Shown: positions 1 to 12,898 of the stretch, in pieces | Position numbering within the stretch: the first letter of the stretch is position 1 | How the letters are laid out: every line of letters starts with the position of its first letter | Assembly (NCBI GenBank): GCA_029948255.1 | Contig: JALIZF010001534.1 | Coordinates: 186,001 to 250,000, forward strand | Source of the DNA: Telmatactis stephensoni | Taxonomy: Eukaryota > Cnidaria > Anthozoa > Actiniaria > Isophelliidae | Direction of reading: 5' to 3' | Length of the DNA: 64,000 nt | Position numbers and translations under genes: made by a program | Notes under the pieces: generated by a model | The model's database searches: none | Told to the model about the DNA's origin: nothing | The model's input: only the letters and a program-made list of their open reading frames with translations

Positions 1-693
1 ACGTGAAAAATCGCGAGGACCAAAAGAGTTTACTTTCCCCCTTGCTACGCGAATGGATTACTAAGTTACCTCTGCACGCAAGGACATTAGCTAATAGCAT
101 AAACTTATCGTCATATGTCCTTTGTTTAGTGTTGGTTTCAAACTGACGTGCACGGCGGCCATCTTGGATGACTTCCACCAAAAGAATTCTCACTAATTTC
201 TGCAGTTCATCCAGCCAACTCGTATCAAATTGACATAAGATTGACAAAGATAAATTACGATAATATGGTCTTTATCGTAATGTGTCATGTTCACGTCGTT
301 GTGTTCTGGATTATGAGCTCCATTCTCTAGGTGTGATTCTACAGTCCTCGGAAAAGCACTATTCTAAAGTTTTACCTTCGAGAAGAGTCACAGATACCTA
401 ATACGGCCCCTTCTGCAGGAGTAGTAGACTGCGCGCAAAAGCTACAGCAGTCTATGTAGCTGATATTTCACTTACGCTTTATTGTCTTTGATCACTGGTT
501 TCAAGTCGAGGCCTTCGGGCAGGTTTCTCTACGTTTCGTACCGTATACTGGTACTGAACACCACTGTTCAAAGTCATTGCGGTGTAATTGTATATCAGTC
601 AATACAGTTTTTCGAAGTTTTGCTTTGCAAAGTAAGAATGCGGGGATTTACAAAGGATGTAGGTTGTTTTGATTAACTTGTTTTGTTATGTAG

Positions 694-955
694 ACACTGT
701 ACGATGCCTGGTTCATGTCTTTTTACAACGTGTTCTTCACATCTGGACCTGTTGTGTTTCTTGCTATTTTTGACCAGGTAAACTTTCGCTCAAGCTCATA
801 TAATCCTGTTTCTTGTATACAAAACTCTCAAATAACTAGGTAAAACTATAAGGATCGATTATATGGATGATGTTATAACCTTAGTCGCTCCTCCTCCTCC
901 TCCCCCTCCTCCTCCTCCTCCTCCTCCTCCTCCTCCTCCTCCTCCTCCTCCTCCT

Positions 956-986
<31 letters not shown>

Positions 987-2255
987 TGCCGCCGCCGACG
1001 CCGCCGACGCATCTAGTTGTACTTCAAAAAATCAACAACAACAACTTAGAATAATAGAAAGAAAAGAACTTCAGTGAGGACGACAAATGTACGGCAAATC
1101 TCGAAACTCTGACTTTACACATTTCTACCATTTTAGGACGTTTCTGAGAAGAGTTGTATAAGATACCCAAAACTCTACATACCAGGACAAAAGAACTTGC
1201 TATTTAATAAGAAAGTGTTTGCTTTAAGTCTGCTGTATGGGGCCCTTACATCGCTATGGTTGTTCTTTATGGCCTACGGTACCTTTGGTCACCGAACTGT
1301 CGATCCTGATGGCAAGAATACGAGTGCAGCTATGTTTATCGGCACCGTAGTATCGGCTTCTCTCGTTGTCGTGGTAAACGTAGAGGTAAGCTGGTTCGAT
1401 TTATTGGTAAACAAGGAAATCTTGTGAGAGGGAGAAGTCTCTCGAGTGGATAAATCTGTTTAATGGAAAATTGGTTTGATCCAAAGGGTATCCTTATAAT
1501 GGCGGTCAAAAGTATATTCAGAGGGTGCTCACAATGTTGAATTTCTTAAAAAGACTGTGCTGTCTATCAAGCTGTACATTTACAAGTGTCGTTTGCAAAT
1601 CCTTCATCGAAATTGGGGAGGGGCCATTACTTTTTCGACGTCGTTTTGTACTGGACAAGAGGAAAAAAAAAGACCTTCAAATCCAGGTTTACCCCCTTCC
1701 CCACTCAGCACCTCTTTTCTTCGTGACCAGTCCCTTAGCCATTTCTATCGTAATTTGTCTAAATCAATCAGTATTACAAATATTGACCACTAGGTATATT
1801 TTCAGATCTGTCTGATGACCCAGTATTGGACGTGGATAAATCATTTCTTCACTTGGGGGAGTATCCTCTTCTACTTCGCTTTCTACTTTTTCTTCTACTC
1901 TGAATTCGTGTTCGGAATTACTCCCCAATTGCATTACTATGGTGCACAATTCCACGTGTTTGGGAATCCCATGTTTTGGCTGAACCTCCTTATTGTTGTC
2001 GTGGTAACCAATCTTCCGTCGATTGCTGAAAAGTTCATTCGTGCAGAAATAAAACCACGTTACAGCGATGCCGTAAGACGTAAAGAACAAGGCCGAGATC
2101 AGAAGAGATTAAAGCTTAAAGAGTTCCATCCAAGATTGAAATTACGTCGCAAGTCTACACGTACTAACTATGCTTTCTCACACCAAGAAGGATTTGGTAA
2201 AATTGTGATGTCTCCAAAATCGTTTCTTCGAAAAAAATTTGGTACTCATTTTTAA
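694..2255 (+). CDS. Phospholipid-transporting P4-ATPase, ATP8B type, C-terminal exons (5' partial)
   Basis: Last three coding exons of a lipid flippase: 694-777, 1137-1385 and 1806-2255 (stop TAA), all with GT-AG borders and phase-0 junctions. P4-ATPases move aminophospholipids or phosphatidylcholine from the outer to the cytosolic leaflet. The first exon reads TLYDAWFMSFYN then LAIFDQ, the family's usual text at the TM5-TM6 region. The second has KLYIPGQKNLLFNKK and hydrophobic segments, and the third has YWTWINHFFTWGS, the last membrane spans and a basic tail. The tail words RRKSTRTNYAF and SHQEGFGKIV match the conserved cytoplasmic end of ATP8B1/2/4-like proteins, which separates it from ATP10 and ATP11. 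The P-type core (DKTGT, actuator and nucleotide domains) is missing because it lies left of base 1; I saw no further exon in 1-693. The tail after the last span is a known autoinhibitory region in the family. Confidence 0.9.
888..1009. repeat. (CCT)n/(CCG)n microsatellite in flippase intron
   Basis: About 40 trinucleotide units, CCT changing to CCG, inside the first visible intron of the ATP8B-type gene (778-1136). It makes a spurious polyproline reading frame. No splice site supports coding. Confidence 0.95.
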
Positions 2256-2941
2256 GATTTTGTAGCCACCTTAAAGGTGATCATCCCATTGACTAAGAAC
2301 GTTTTTATCTATATATATGTATACCTGTATTTATATACAAGCTAGTGCTAAGAGTGAGAGTCGTTCAGATGCCGTTCACGTACTTTTTAAGGCTACGTCC
2401 TCGCTAATCCGGTTGAATTTTCCTCTATTGTCCAACCTTAGGAGGCAAAATACGCCCGTTTTAGGGTAGGCGGTAAGCCGAAGCATCGGCGTTTTCAAAT
2501 AGAGCCCAAGTGCCGCTTTCAATTCTTAATTTAGTCAAGGCCATTTGGGCGGTGTTCCGCACAACTGATCTAGGCAGTCGAATTAGCTGAGAAAAAAAGT
2601 GCCGTGCCCGAACTAGGCCTCAGACTCTTGACTTAGTGTAGGATAAAGAGAAACCAATAATCATATAAACCATTCTACGTTTCCATTTGAAATCTCAACT
2701 CAAAACGCAGCTCGTCTTCATGTAGATATTTTTGTATTTTTAAGTATTTTATGCCTAGGTATGTTAATGATAAGATAATAGGTTATGCATTCAGTAAATA
2801 ATATAAAGTATTCCCCCCTCCCCCTCCCCCATCATGTGATAGGGGTAATATTTTTGTAGGTTTTTTATTATATATGGACGAGACCGAGTAGGCTCTGTTA
2901 AGATCAAAAACGGTAGCCTACACCCGATCGAACCAAGAATC

Positions 2942-3079
2942 TTAGGGGCTGTTTATATGGAGCCGAGTTGTCCCTGCTAGGAGGGATAACTCTTTTGTTT
3001 TGTATCCCACTGGGAAAAGAAAACAAAAGAGTTATCCCTCCTAGCAGGGACAACTCGGCTCCATATAAACAGCCCCTAA
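2942..3079. repeat. Perfect 60-bp inverted repeat (foldback element)
   Basis: Arms 2942-3001 and 3020-3079 are exact reverse complements over 60 bases with an 18-base loop. The arms start TTAGGGGCTG and end CAGCCCCTAA. Likely a very young foldback or MITE copy, because no arm mutation is visible. Confidence 0.95.
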
Positions 3080-3808
3080 AACTAGTACTCGTTAAATGTC
3101 AGCTCGTCGCAAATGGACGGAAGGTTCCTTTGTATATTGAGCATTGTTTGTTTGTTTTGGTTTTGGTTTTTACGAAAAACAAACAAACAAACTGTTGAAG
3201 TGCTGACGGAGATCCCTTGATCCAAGAAGTGTATTTAGTAATCAACACATATAATAATAATGTATTTTTTTGTTCGTTCGTTTATTCGTTTGTTTGTTAG
3301 TTTATTTGTTTGTGTGTTTTTGTTTGTTTGTTTGTATGGCATATTTACAATCTATATCATTTTACTTTTAAATACCTTTTACGGGGCAAATAAAGTTTTA
3401 CTTTAGATCGATTTTATTTAACGCGAGAAACAAAAACTAATAGCTAATATGTAATAGTCAAATAGAATTTTGATCTACTAGTGCGTATAAGCCTAAAATC
3501 TATTTCACGGGTTAGGTAAAATCACTCTAAGAGTTTAAAGTAATACACTAAAATAACACTAGGCACGCAAATTGCATATCGACCAGAGTCGTTGAAAAAC
3601 CTGACAGCCATACTACTGTACTGCGATTTTTGTGAACCCCTAACGATGTTTTGCATTCTTAGTCTTGTCTTCAACCAGATATTTTAAGTTATTGTTGTGA
3701 ACGTAATATGTTATGGTTTAGAATTTCCACTTGCATTGTTTTTCTTTCTTAATTGACTTTCTTTTAGTCGAAATCTCCCAAACTAATCAAATTCACAACC
3801 TGCCCACC

Positions 3809-4194
3809 CGGGGGGGACTCCATTGTAAAAGGATCGGGTATGCTCGTCGTATCTCTTAGGGGTAAAAATCAGCGATTTGGTATCTTTTAGGGTGTTAAAA
3901 TTGAAGTTTAGTGTTTTAGCATTTCCTGGTCTCTCTTAGGGTATCAAAAGAGCCCATCGCTTATCATCTTGTTCTCAAACTGGAGGACATTTGCCCAACA
4001 AAAAGCATGTCGACCGTCCAATTTTATGTTCATAATAATGTTTATTAGCTTGTTATCGCTGGTATCTCTTAGGGGTTAAAAGTCGTCCAGCCGCGCCCTT
4101 CTTATTTAGTGGTATTTTTCAAAATTTCCGACGAACATAGCCGATCCTTTTACAATGGAGTCCCCCCCCCCCCCCCCCCCCCCCCCACCCCGGG
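3809..4194. mobile_element. TIR element with 10-bp flanking direct repeat
   Basis: Terminal inverted repeats of about 40 bp (GGACTCCATTGTAAAAGGAT and its complement) enclose about 385 bp that contain several TCTTAGGG words. The 10-mer CCTGCCCACC flanks it at 3799-3808 and 4195-4204, as expected of a target-site duplication. The right end carries a long poly-C run (about 4162-4186). No transposase frame, so non-autonomous. Confidence 0.8.
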
Positions 4195-5175
4195 CCTGCC
4201 CACCATAAAACCCTTAATCTTACCATAAAACAACCTTCAGATAAATTTAAGCCAGTGGAAAAAATTGAACCACAACAAATGTAACTGCCTTAAATTTGTA
4301 TAATTCGCAGTAAAGTGAGTTGGTGTTGTCTTTATCATTTATTTACTATGAATTTTTATATTAAATCAATATTTTTGTTGTAAAACAGTGTTTGATATTT
4401 GTTCCATTTTCTCAAACCTCGCCACCTTCAATCATTGTTTCAGAATGCCACGACTCGATCGACCTCATTATTCTGTGAGCTCGAGGTCTTTTAGAAAGCT
4501 TGTGGGAACATTATCCTGTCTAGTCTCTACTATGAGAACACCTCTAGCTCTGTCATACGGGATTTTAACGTCATGGATACGTCAGAGACTACATCTAGCT
4601 CTGTCATGGTTGAGGGTCATAAAATTTGCCAAGCTTGGCTTCCTGCGGATGAAACGAAGGAGTAAAGATTTTCATAGGATTTTGAAGTTAAAATGATGAG
4701 ATAGCGAAAGGATAAAAAGTAGAGGGTAATCTAAAAGCTAAAAGCGATAAATGCGTTTAAGGATAAGTGTATCGATCGCGAACACTATGATACTGAATAT
4801 AAGCTTCACGTCACAAAGGCAAAGAAATGCAAAGGAATGATCCAAGAAGGTGCTATTGATAAAATGATACTGATTGTGGAACATCACGTGGCTTGCTTGT
4901 GGAATTTTAGCCTCCCAGTTTCCCCTCTTCTCCGGTAAAGGACTTACCTGAGGAGGCACACGCATGCAAAACGAATGCATATGCGTAAATTTTTCAAAAC
5001 AAAATTACATGAAGTTACACAGAAAATGAAATCTAACAGTATTGTGAGTTAAAATTGTTGTTGTATTTACTAATTTTACAACGCGACCATTCATGAAACC
5101 CTATATCAGGATAAATCAGTAATATATTTCAAATACAAAAATTGCACTGCTTGTACTTCTTATTTATTAATCTAG

Positions 5176-5393
5176 CTATTTATTTATTTATTCATTCATT
5201 CATTCATTCATTCATTCATTCATTCATTCATTCATTTATTTATTTAATATTTATTTATTATTTATTAATTTATTTATTTACTTATTTACCTACTTATTTG
5301 TATTTTTATTTATTTATTTGTATATTTATTTATTCATTCATTCATTCATTCATTCATTCATTCATTCATTCATCCATTCATTCATTCATTCAT
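5176..5393. repeat. (ATTC)n/(ATTT)n microsatellite
   Basis: Tetranucleotide tract with ATTC blocks at both ends and ATTT-rich sequence in the middle. The Ile/His/Ser/Phe-rich frame across it is a repeat artefact. Confidence 0.95.
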
Positions 5394-5899
5394 AAGTAGT
5401 ATAGTGCGTATCAATCTATCCTAGATTTTAGGAGAATCCATAAATTTTAGGGTGATAAAACACTGCCTATACTACCTTTTTTTATAAAAAAAGATGTCCA
5501 ACCTTGGTAAAACATAGCGTTTCAAGATCGAAATCCATATGGTCAAGTAAAAAGATAACTGAAATCTTGAAAAAAGTCACACTGATTATTCGTAATGCAC
5601 GCGGTTACTGGTGTACTCGCGCGAGCGTGAAGCGTGAAAAGTGAGGTTTTGCACCAAACCCTTTCGCCGGCACCGCCTACAACTAGGTTAAGTTCTCTCC
5701 TCCAACAGCCTTAATTTGGACGACAAAAACAATAAAGATGTTCTCATAAGAACATTGTTCAATTTAGACCAGAAACAAATTTATACAAGTGATCTACAAC
5801 ATTATTGCTAATAATTAATTTTGATTAAATTTGGCCATGGACCCGTCATGAGGTAATGTGTATATTGCTAATATTTTACTCTTATAATTTTCATATATT

Positions 5900-8310
5900 T
5901 TCAATTGAGAATGACCATTCGATTTTTAGTGCATGAAAATTAAAAAAATACCTTTTCCTAGAATTGAAAACAGAATTTAGTTTCATGAAATTAAGTTCAG
6001 CAAATTCTGTAATTAATTTGGACCTCACATGTAGTCCTGAAGGCGTCTCATTAACGCAAAGAATATACTAGAAGCTTTCCAATATAAACAATTCTTTCGT
6101 ACCGAATCTCATTTGTTAATTTTGATATGATTTATCGTTATGTAAACTAAAGTGGCTGACAATTTAAAGAAATCGCTTATTGATTACTTAGTGTTTTTAG
6201 CAGAACTCTCATCTTTGGCCGGTCCAGTTTTAGAGCAAGATTCGTTTCCCTTGCTTCAGCAGTTCTTTCGGAACTCTATATAGATATGTTAAGTTTATAA
6301 GCTATATAAAATCATTATTTGCATAATTAACAGCTTTCGGAATAACCCAATTTGTAGGAAGTACTTCTACCGTTTATTAGGGTGAAACTACAAATTAAAT
6401 TTTCCAAACAAAACAGCCGTATGTTTTAAATTAAATGTCTTGCTTTCCTTTCAGCAAACTGCTTATGCAAATGCTTTTGTAGTTTTGAATTCGCGCTTCA
6501 ACATCAAGCAGTTACACTATTCTAACAAAAATATGTTATTATTGACAGCGAACAACTCTGAAAAAGAGTGCACAGAGCTGTATCCACCGATTAATCATAA
6601 TATGTGAGAATTTAAGCAGTTCATCGACTTTTATGCCGAAACAAAAAGAAAGAAAGAAATCTATTTTCTTTTTTCGGTTATTTCCTTTTTTCCTCTCAAG
6701 ATTTCTTGTTATTGTAATATTTATATTATTAGAACGTGTGTATTAATTGGATCTTTAGCGAATTGAAACAAGATTCTCAATTGAAAGTTTTTATCAGCTT
6801 TGACTATCATTAGCATTATTTATTTGTAATAACAAAGAGTTTCCCAACTTTACTTATAGTTCTCGTTGCTTCTTTATTACAACTGAGAAATGGCTCCGTG
6901 GTAATTTTTCATGAGGCAGGTGTACAAAGCTACATTTGTCAAGGTTAAAAAGAGATGTAATTAAAACATATGATTATATTTGGATGTTGTTTTTGTAGGC
7001 TTGAATAAATAAAGGGTTTGGTATATGCAATATCCCAGCAATTGCATTTATGGTGTACCAAGTACGAATCAGGCGGTTTTTAGGAATACAACAGCTGCGA
7101 ACACCTTTAAAAACGGTTTTGGGAAAGTTAAGTAAAACTCGGGGCGCGGCATCGAAAGTAGATAGCACCTCTAAACCATGTATAAGCAAGGAGTTTTAGG
7201 CAAATAATGTTTTCGACGAATTCGAATTTCAGTATAAAAGATATTTTACAGGTAAGTGCTGAAGTAAGGAGAGATCTTAGAGGCAAGGATTTTATAAATG
7301 GGAAACGTAAAATTGTCTACCTCGCTTGCCTTCTTTCTACTATCTTTCCATTGTCAAGTTAAAATTCGGGGGTGGAAACAGAGTAATTGGACTGCGTACA
7401 AATATTCATTACTCCCAAACAAGCTTTCTCAAGAATGCATCATCTGACTGTTTCCCAATATAATTCTTTATTCTTTTTCAATTTTTTATTATTAATTATG
7501 CTTTTTTTATCCTGTCATAATTTATTATTTCTTGGGTTTCAGATGCAATAATCCATTGTTCCAAAGCATTCTCAAACCGTTATTCAGTTATTTATTATTC
7601 TGCTTCGCCACCCTCGATTAAAATGATCAGTCGATTTTTTAGTGAAACTAATTACCTATAATTGAAAACTGAATTTAGATTTATTAAGCTCTGCAAAAAT
7701 GATTGAAAAACAAAATTTGTGTAAATGACACCTGACATGCAGTCCTTAAGACGTCTTGGTAAGTGCAATTAAACTGAAAGGTATTAAAACCTATCCAGTA
7801 AAGTGATTCTTTAATTTCGTATTGAGTCTCATTATTTAATTTTAATATCATTTCTCCTTGCCTGAAGTGGCTGACACTTAAAAGAAAATTGCTTATTACA
7901 TTATTTGTAACAAAATGTTCTCATTTTTTGTCCTGTTTTAGAGCAAGATTCGTATCCCTTACCTTGAGAGTTCTTAAGCTTTCGGAATCTTTACATTTTG
8001 TAGATAATATTTGTTCTATGTGAAACTATAAAATATCCGGTTATTGGCATAATCAAGACCTTTCGGAACCCAATTTGTAAGTAATTATTCATGAGACAGC
8101 TGCACAATTAAAGCTACACACAATTTGAAGAGATGCAATTAAACCATATGATTGCATATTGTTTTTGTAGGTTAACGTTTGAATAAATGAAGGTTTGTTA
8201 AATGCATTACCCCCAACTATTTCTAGTGCATTCATAATGTATCAGATAGGGATGAGCCGATTGTAAGAATACTGCAGCTGCGAACAGCTTTAAAAGACAA
8301 TTTTTAGTCT
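5900..8310. repeat. Diverged tandem duplication (about 5900-7160 and 7620-8310)
   Basis: Several blocks recur in the same order: AATTGAAAACAGAATTTAG, GTTTTAGAGCAAGATTCGT, a TTCATGAGGCAG-like block with ATATGATT downstream, TTGAATAAATAAAGG, and CAGCTGCGAACACCTTTAAAA. The second copy is shorter by several hundred bases. No coding potential was recognised in either copy. Confidence 0.7.
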
Positions 8311-8482
8311 TCAAGATCGAACATCATCTAAATACGCGTTCCTTGTGTTCGTCGTGTTCGTCGCGTGTTTGATGCAATCGCGTGAGATAATACATTATTG
8401 ACAGTCAAAGCTAGAAAGCAACTCAACTTCTTCATTCACTGAAAAATTTGGCGAGTAAAATAGGTAATATTGATTTGTATTT

Positions 8483-8628
8483 TAGAGCGATAACACTAAA
8501 ACCGTGAAACAAGTACTAACTAAAAAGTACAAATAGTACTAATGAAACAATAAAAAACAAAGGGTTTTGCTACTATTTGTCTCTATTTAGTTGCTAAGTT
8601 ATTTCACGGTTTTAGTGTTATCGCTCTA
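8483..8628. mobile_element. Short TIR element (MITE-like), 146 bp
   Basis: 27-bp terminal inverted repeats 8483-8509 and 8602-8628 (TAGAGCGATAACACTAAAAC and complement) with imperfect inner complementarity. No coding capacity. Confidence 0.8.
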
Positions 8629-11600
8629 TTGTAATAGGACTGTTTGAGATTTGGCGGTCAACACAGCTGAAACAACTCTTTAGCATCAAATGCATAAAAC
8701 AGAGACAAGAGATTCAAAGAGATTGTAGTAATAGAGATAGGGGCAGAAGCCATAGGAATTGTTGCCGTTTAGCTTACCGTTTAGCATGTTTATAGATAAG
8801 CATGCTTGGATTGTTAAAATTATAACAAACGGTTTTCCACATATTCATTGGCTGTTGTGAATTCCTAGCACTATATTCTCCGTTTCCTTTCTAATTAATC
8901 GACTAGTTATTGTAGTTCAAAATCTTTTCCTTTTCGACTTGATTATTGTTAATCATTCATTCTGGTTAACTTTGCCTATATGAATGTTTTCATATTATCA
9001 ATCTTGAAATAATAATGTAGCCAACATACAAATGTTGTCAAAAGACCTGAGTAGATCTGAGGTTTTTCGATCAAAACTTGATTTAGGGGTAGAATAACTA
9101 TCACAATTGATCATGAGCTAGCAACGTTTTAAACTTTTGTTTCTCTCAACTCTTCAAATTCGATTTTTGTGTTGTATATTTTTTGGTTGATGATGTAAAC
9201 GACTTATCAAACACGAGAGTGTAATAGATTTCACAACAAAGATTAGGGGAAGAAGCATTTTATTGCGACGTTTAATTTCGGCGTCCTCCTGATACCATCA
9301 GCAGGCCAAAATACTTTACAAATGACAAACTAGAATATTAATGTAAACGCGACGTTACGTTTTTCTTTTAATTGTTATGACGAACGTCGATGCAACCACC
9401 TGTTTTAATGAGAAGGGTTTTCAACATGTCCTTGCCATTACTATCATTACAATATCCTGCCTGCCTCCCTCCCCCCTGCCCCATTGTTCTTCCCTAGCTT
9501 GGTAAAACTAATTCTATGGTGTATGATTAATCTTCCTTGAATATTAAAGACGCTGCAGCATCAACTATTCTTCTTTTTCGCGTCACTTCTATTGTTCCGC
9601 TCCATGCCCACTTTCCAAGTACAAGGCTACCGTCGCATTTCAACTCAAGGAATATGGTCAAACTTTTCCACAAGTTTCATAAACGTAACAAGCGCCCGTA
9701 AGCGAACACCCTCGGGAAACTCAAAAGGCAGAACTGTCCGCTTACGAGAGAGTGTAAATACATTGTTTAAGTGGGGGAAATGTTTTAAACGGGGTGTTGG
9801 AAAGTTGTCCCAGTTAAGTGAAGCTGTCCACTTACGAGAGTGTCAGAAAGCGGAGCTTCGACTGTATTTGAAACCATTACGCATCCCAAAATACAAATAC
9901 TGGCTTTGAATGCATATAGTACTGGACCCGAAGGCATTTCAACTTTTTTTTTTTTTGGTTTCAAAAGCCTCTTTGCGGTAATATCTACCGCTAGCTATGC
10001 AGTCCAACTTTGTGCCTACAGCATAACACAGCGTATATCACATGTTGGAAAACTTTTCTTTGTGTCTCAGTCTCATCATTTATGTTTTTTACGGCACGGT
10101 TACAGCACAGCACTGTTACGGCAGGAATTACGAGTGTTTTATAGACAACACGGTACTGACACGGTAATGGCTTCGGCGCGGTCCATTTCACACTCATACA
10201 AAAAACTGTTCTACCTTTTTCAAAGCCATCAATGCCGGAAATCTCAATCTAACATCTGAGACTGAGCTACAGTTTTTGATATATAAAGCTAAACGATGTG
10301 GTTTGCTTTAACATTGAAATATATTATTTTAACAGTTCGTTTTATTGTGCTTTTATTTGTTTGTTTTTGTTTTTGTTAGTACAGGAAAACAAAAAGAAAA
10401 CATATTCCGTCTCAAGCAGATTGGATTGACTAACGTCAGTTTGTTTTTTGTTTTTGTTTTGTTTGTTTTTTGAAATCAATAGGTATAGATCTGACTGCAT
10501 GATATCGTAGACTTAAATGCTTGCATAAGACTACGGAGTAACATATATTGTTTTAAGTTTATTTGTTAATTCCGTCTTTTTTCCACTTGATTGAGAGTTT
10601 AAAAGTCCGGCAGACGACAAACTTGAAATAATTTGTACTTACTCAAAAAAGGTCAAAATTGATGTTTCTACATATTAGAATATTTGCTTTGTTATTCGTC
10701 TATCCCCTTTTTTTTCCAAATATACGTGTATTAGACATTCATTCATTTCGTAATAATCCATTTCATCTCATTTTCCCTTGGCAGGTGTTTTAGATCCTCC
10801 AACTGTCTTCTTGAATTCAAGACGATCCGTGTTTTTAAGAAACCTTGAGAACTCTTACCAAACAAGAACTCCAAATTGATTGTGCTAGCAAGCTCCATTC
10901 GTACAAGTGTATTAGCAACAATTAATTAAGGGATTAGTTCTAAGGTACGGTTTTCATTGCTGATTTAATATAATACAAAAAAAAAGTTTAAGAAAGACGT
11001 TTGCCACAGAGCTTTGAATCGACGAGAAGTGTTAAACTGTGGTTTGGTTTCCAAAAGTGCATGAATGAACTGATATATTGAATATTGATGTGAAGGGTAC
11101 GATTGATCGCTAGTCTCTTTGAATGTGTATGGTGTAACGTCTGAATACGATCTTATTCGATCTACGAGCGCGTACAACAAAAATACAAAACGGTTACTGA
11201 CACTGCACGAGCCGATAAAAATACAAAATAAAACCAAAATAAGCAGCGCGCGCGTCTCTATTTGAGAGAGAGCGCAACAGAAAACATTACAAAGAAGAAG
11301 GGTATATACATAAGAATTGTACGCGCTCGTAGATCGAAGAACGTTTGTAACATATTTCCCAGATGATGGGTCTGGAACCCGAAAGCTCGTATTAAATATC
11401 TGAAAAAAAAAAAAAAAAACAGCGTAGATGAGACGTCTATCCAATGAATAAAATGGTTCCCACGCACAAACCTATACTTAAAACACGAAACTTGTTCTAT
11501 TCTATTCTTGATTCCTGAAAACCATCACTGAAGAATATATATAGCTGTTTGAAAATCTGTGATCGGCAAATCCCCGGGTTCACCACCCTGGCTGAGTAGG

Positions 11601-11714
11601 CAAACGTACCATAAGCGTTCAACCTCTATTAAGTTGTCAGTAGAAGTCGCACTTCCCGACTGGTGACCGCTTAATGAATACACTTTCAGCTAGTGTTGCA
11701 AATGTATTTGATAC

Positions 11715-12221
11715 TTTTACAACACTTGATACTAATCTCGCGATCTGATTGGTTGATTAGAGTGTGTCAATAAGAGGACAGACACACTGCTGACGCGTTT
11801 CAGCGCGCGCGCGCTCGTTCTTTTGACCCGTTTGAAAAGGATTTTTTAACTTTTATCTCAAATAATTGTTGTAAAAAACGAATTGAAGATGGTTTTTCAT
11901 TGTCTGTCCTCTTATTGACACACTCTTGACGTCATAAAATGTTCAAAACTTTGCAGTGAAACCACTCGCTGCGCTCGTGATTCCACTTGAGTTTTGAACA
12001 TTTTATGACGTCAAGAGTGTGTCAATAAGAGGGCAGACAATGAAAAACCATCTTCAATTCGTTTTTTACAACAATTATTTGAGATAAAAGTTAAAAAATC
12101 ATTTTCAAACGGGGCAACAGAACGAGCGCGCGCGCTGAAACGCGTCAGCAGTGTGTCTGTCCTCTTATTGACACACTAATCAACCAATCAGATCGCGAGA
12201 TTAGTATCAAGTGTTGTAAAA
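11715..12221. mobile_element. Large palindromic foldback element, about 507 bp
   Basis: Arms of about 240 bp face each other around a centre near 11968. Shared words include TGTGTCAATAAGAG, GACGCGTTTCAGCGCGCGCG and TTTTATGACGTCAAGAGTGT and their complements. The arms differ at a few bases only. Confidence 0.85.
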
Positions 12222-12828
12222 TTGTTAATTTCTTGCTGATAATTATGGCATCATTTTTTATACAAAAGTGTGGGAAAAATATGATACTCGATGAGAAATA
12301 GGAGAAAATTTATCAAACGGAACAAGATGTCATTTTTGTTTAATGTCTTTGATTGGAGTTATTGGATATAGTATTTATTTTTGACAATATATAGTCTTTC
12401 AACTTTTTTTCCGTGTCATTTTACGTTGCTTTTTTAATCTTAACGATGGTTTATTGACCCAAAGACAGGTGATTGTGTTTCATGTTTTGATTAGCAAAGC
12501 TACAAAATCTACAATTATTACCATGAGCTTTAATCATGATGCCGGACAAAGTGAATAACAGATTTAGAATGAATGCCAGATGAAATACAGACAAACTGTC
12601 AGATAGTCCACAGTGTTTATTGTAAAGGCCGGTCATTTTCTTCGGTTGTTAAATTTGTAAAGTTAAAATTGGAATATTTTACCATCTGTCTGATTAAGGT
12701 AATAACCATGCCAAAGTTACACCGTTATGGCCATCAATGATTGTGCCAACCATAGTAAGATTATTCTAATTTTTATCATTCAATGCAACCAGGGTGAAAA
12801 ATGTGTCTTATCGTTTCAGGTCATCCAC

Positions 12829-12898
12829 ATGATGCTTCCTTTGTTCGACGTGGTGATTATCTTAACACTACCAATAACCAATGCTATACTTAGCAGCT
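12829..12898 (+). CDS. Exon 1: signal peptide
   Basis: Encodes [19 protein letters not shown] then ILSS, a typical signal peptide with a likely cut after Ala-19. Two adjacent ATGs (12829 and 12832) compete; the first was chosen. The donor is T|GTAAGT, phase 1, matching the phase-1 start of the D8C exon. The hydrophobic core and the phase match decide this start over the upstream in-frame Met at 12727, whose extra residues would precede the signal. Confidence 0.8.

Larger units (their letters stand above)
2256..12828. other. Intergenic region, no supported gene
   Basis: About 10.6 kb between the flippase stop and the first exon of the giant receptor gene. All open frames here are short, lack domain words and often overlap palindromes or T/G-rich tracts. 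The region holds a perfect 60-bp hairpin, a TIR element, ATTC repeats, a diverged tandem duplication, a small TIR element and a 0.5-kb palindrome, each listed separately. The receptor promoter and any 5' UTR exon should lie near the right end. An acceptor-like AG at 12818-12819 just before the start codon hints that 5' UTR is spliced there. Confidence 0.7.

Noticed and set aside
1..693. Search for earlier flippase exons
   Set aside because: No segment shows P4-ATPase words with splice borders; the preceding exon is probably outside the window.
863..1054. Polyproline open frame
   Set aside because: Pure CCT/CCG microsatellite in an intron of the flippase gene.
5142..5399. Ile/His/Ser/Phe-rich frame
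   Set aside because: ATTC/ATTT repeat.
9592..10259. Overlapping open frames of 105 and 139 codons
   Set aside because: No domain words, no splice or start context, and repeated TTACGAGAGTGT-type words; looks like repeat-derived DNA.
10965..11444. Minus-strand 159-codon frame
   Set aside because: Starts across a poly-A/T run, biased to Phe and Tyr, no recognised motif.
12727..12828. Upstream in-frame Met before the signal peptide
   Set aside because: The added residues would bury the signal sequence; an acceptor-like AG at 12818-12819 suggests 5' UTR splicing instead.
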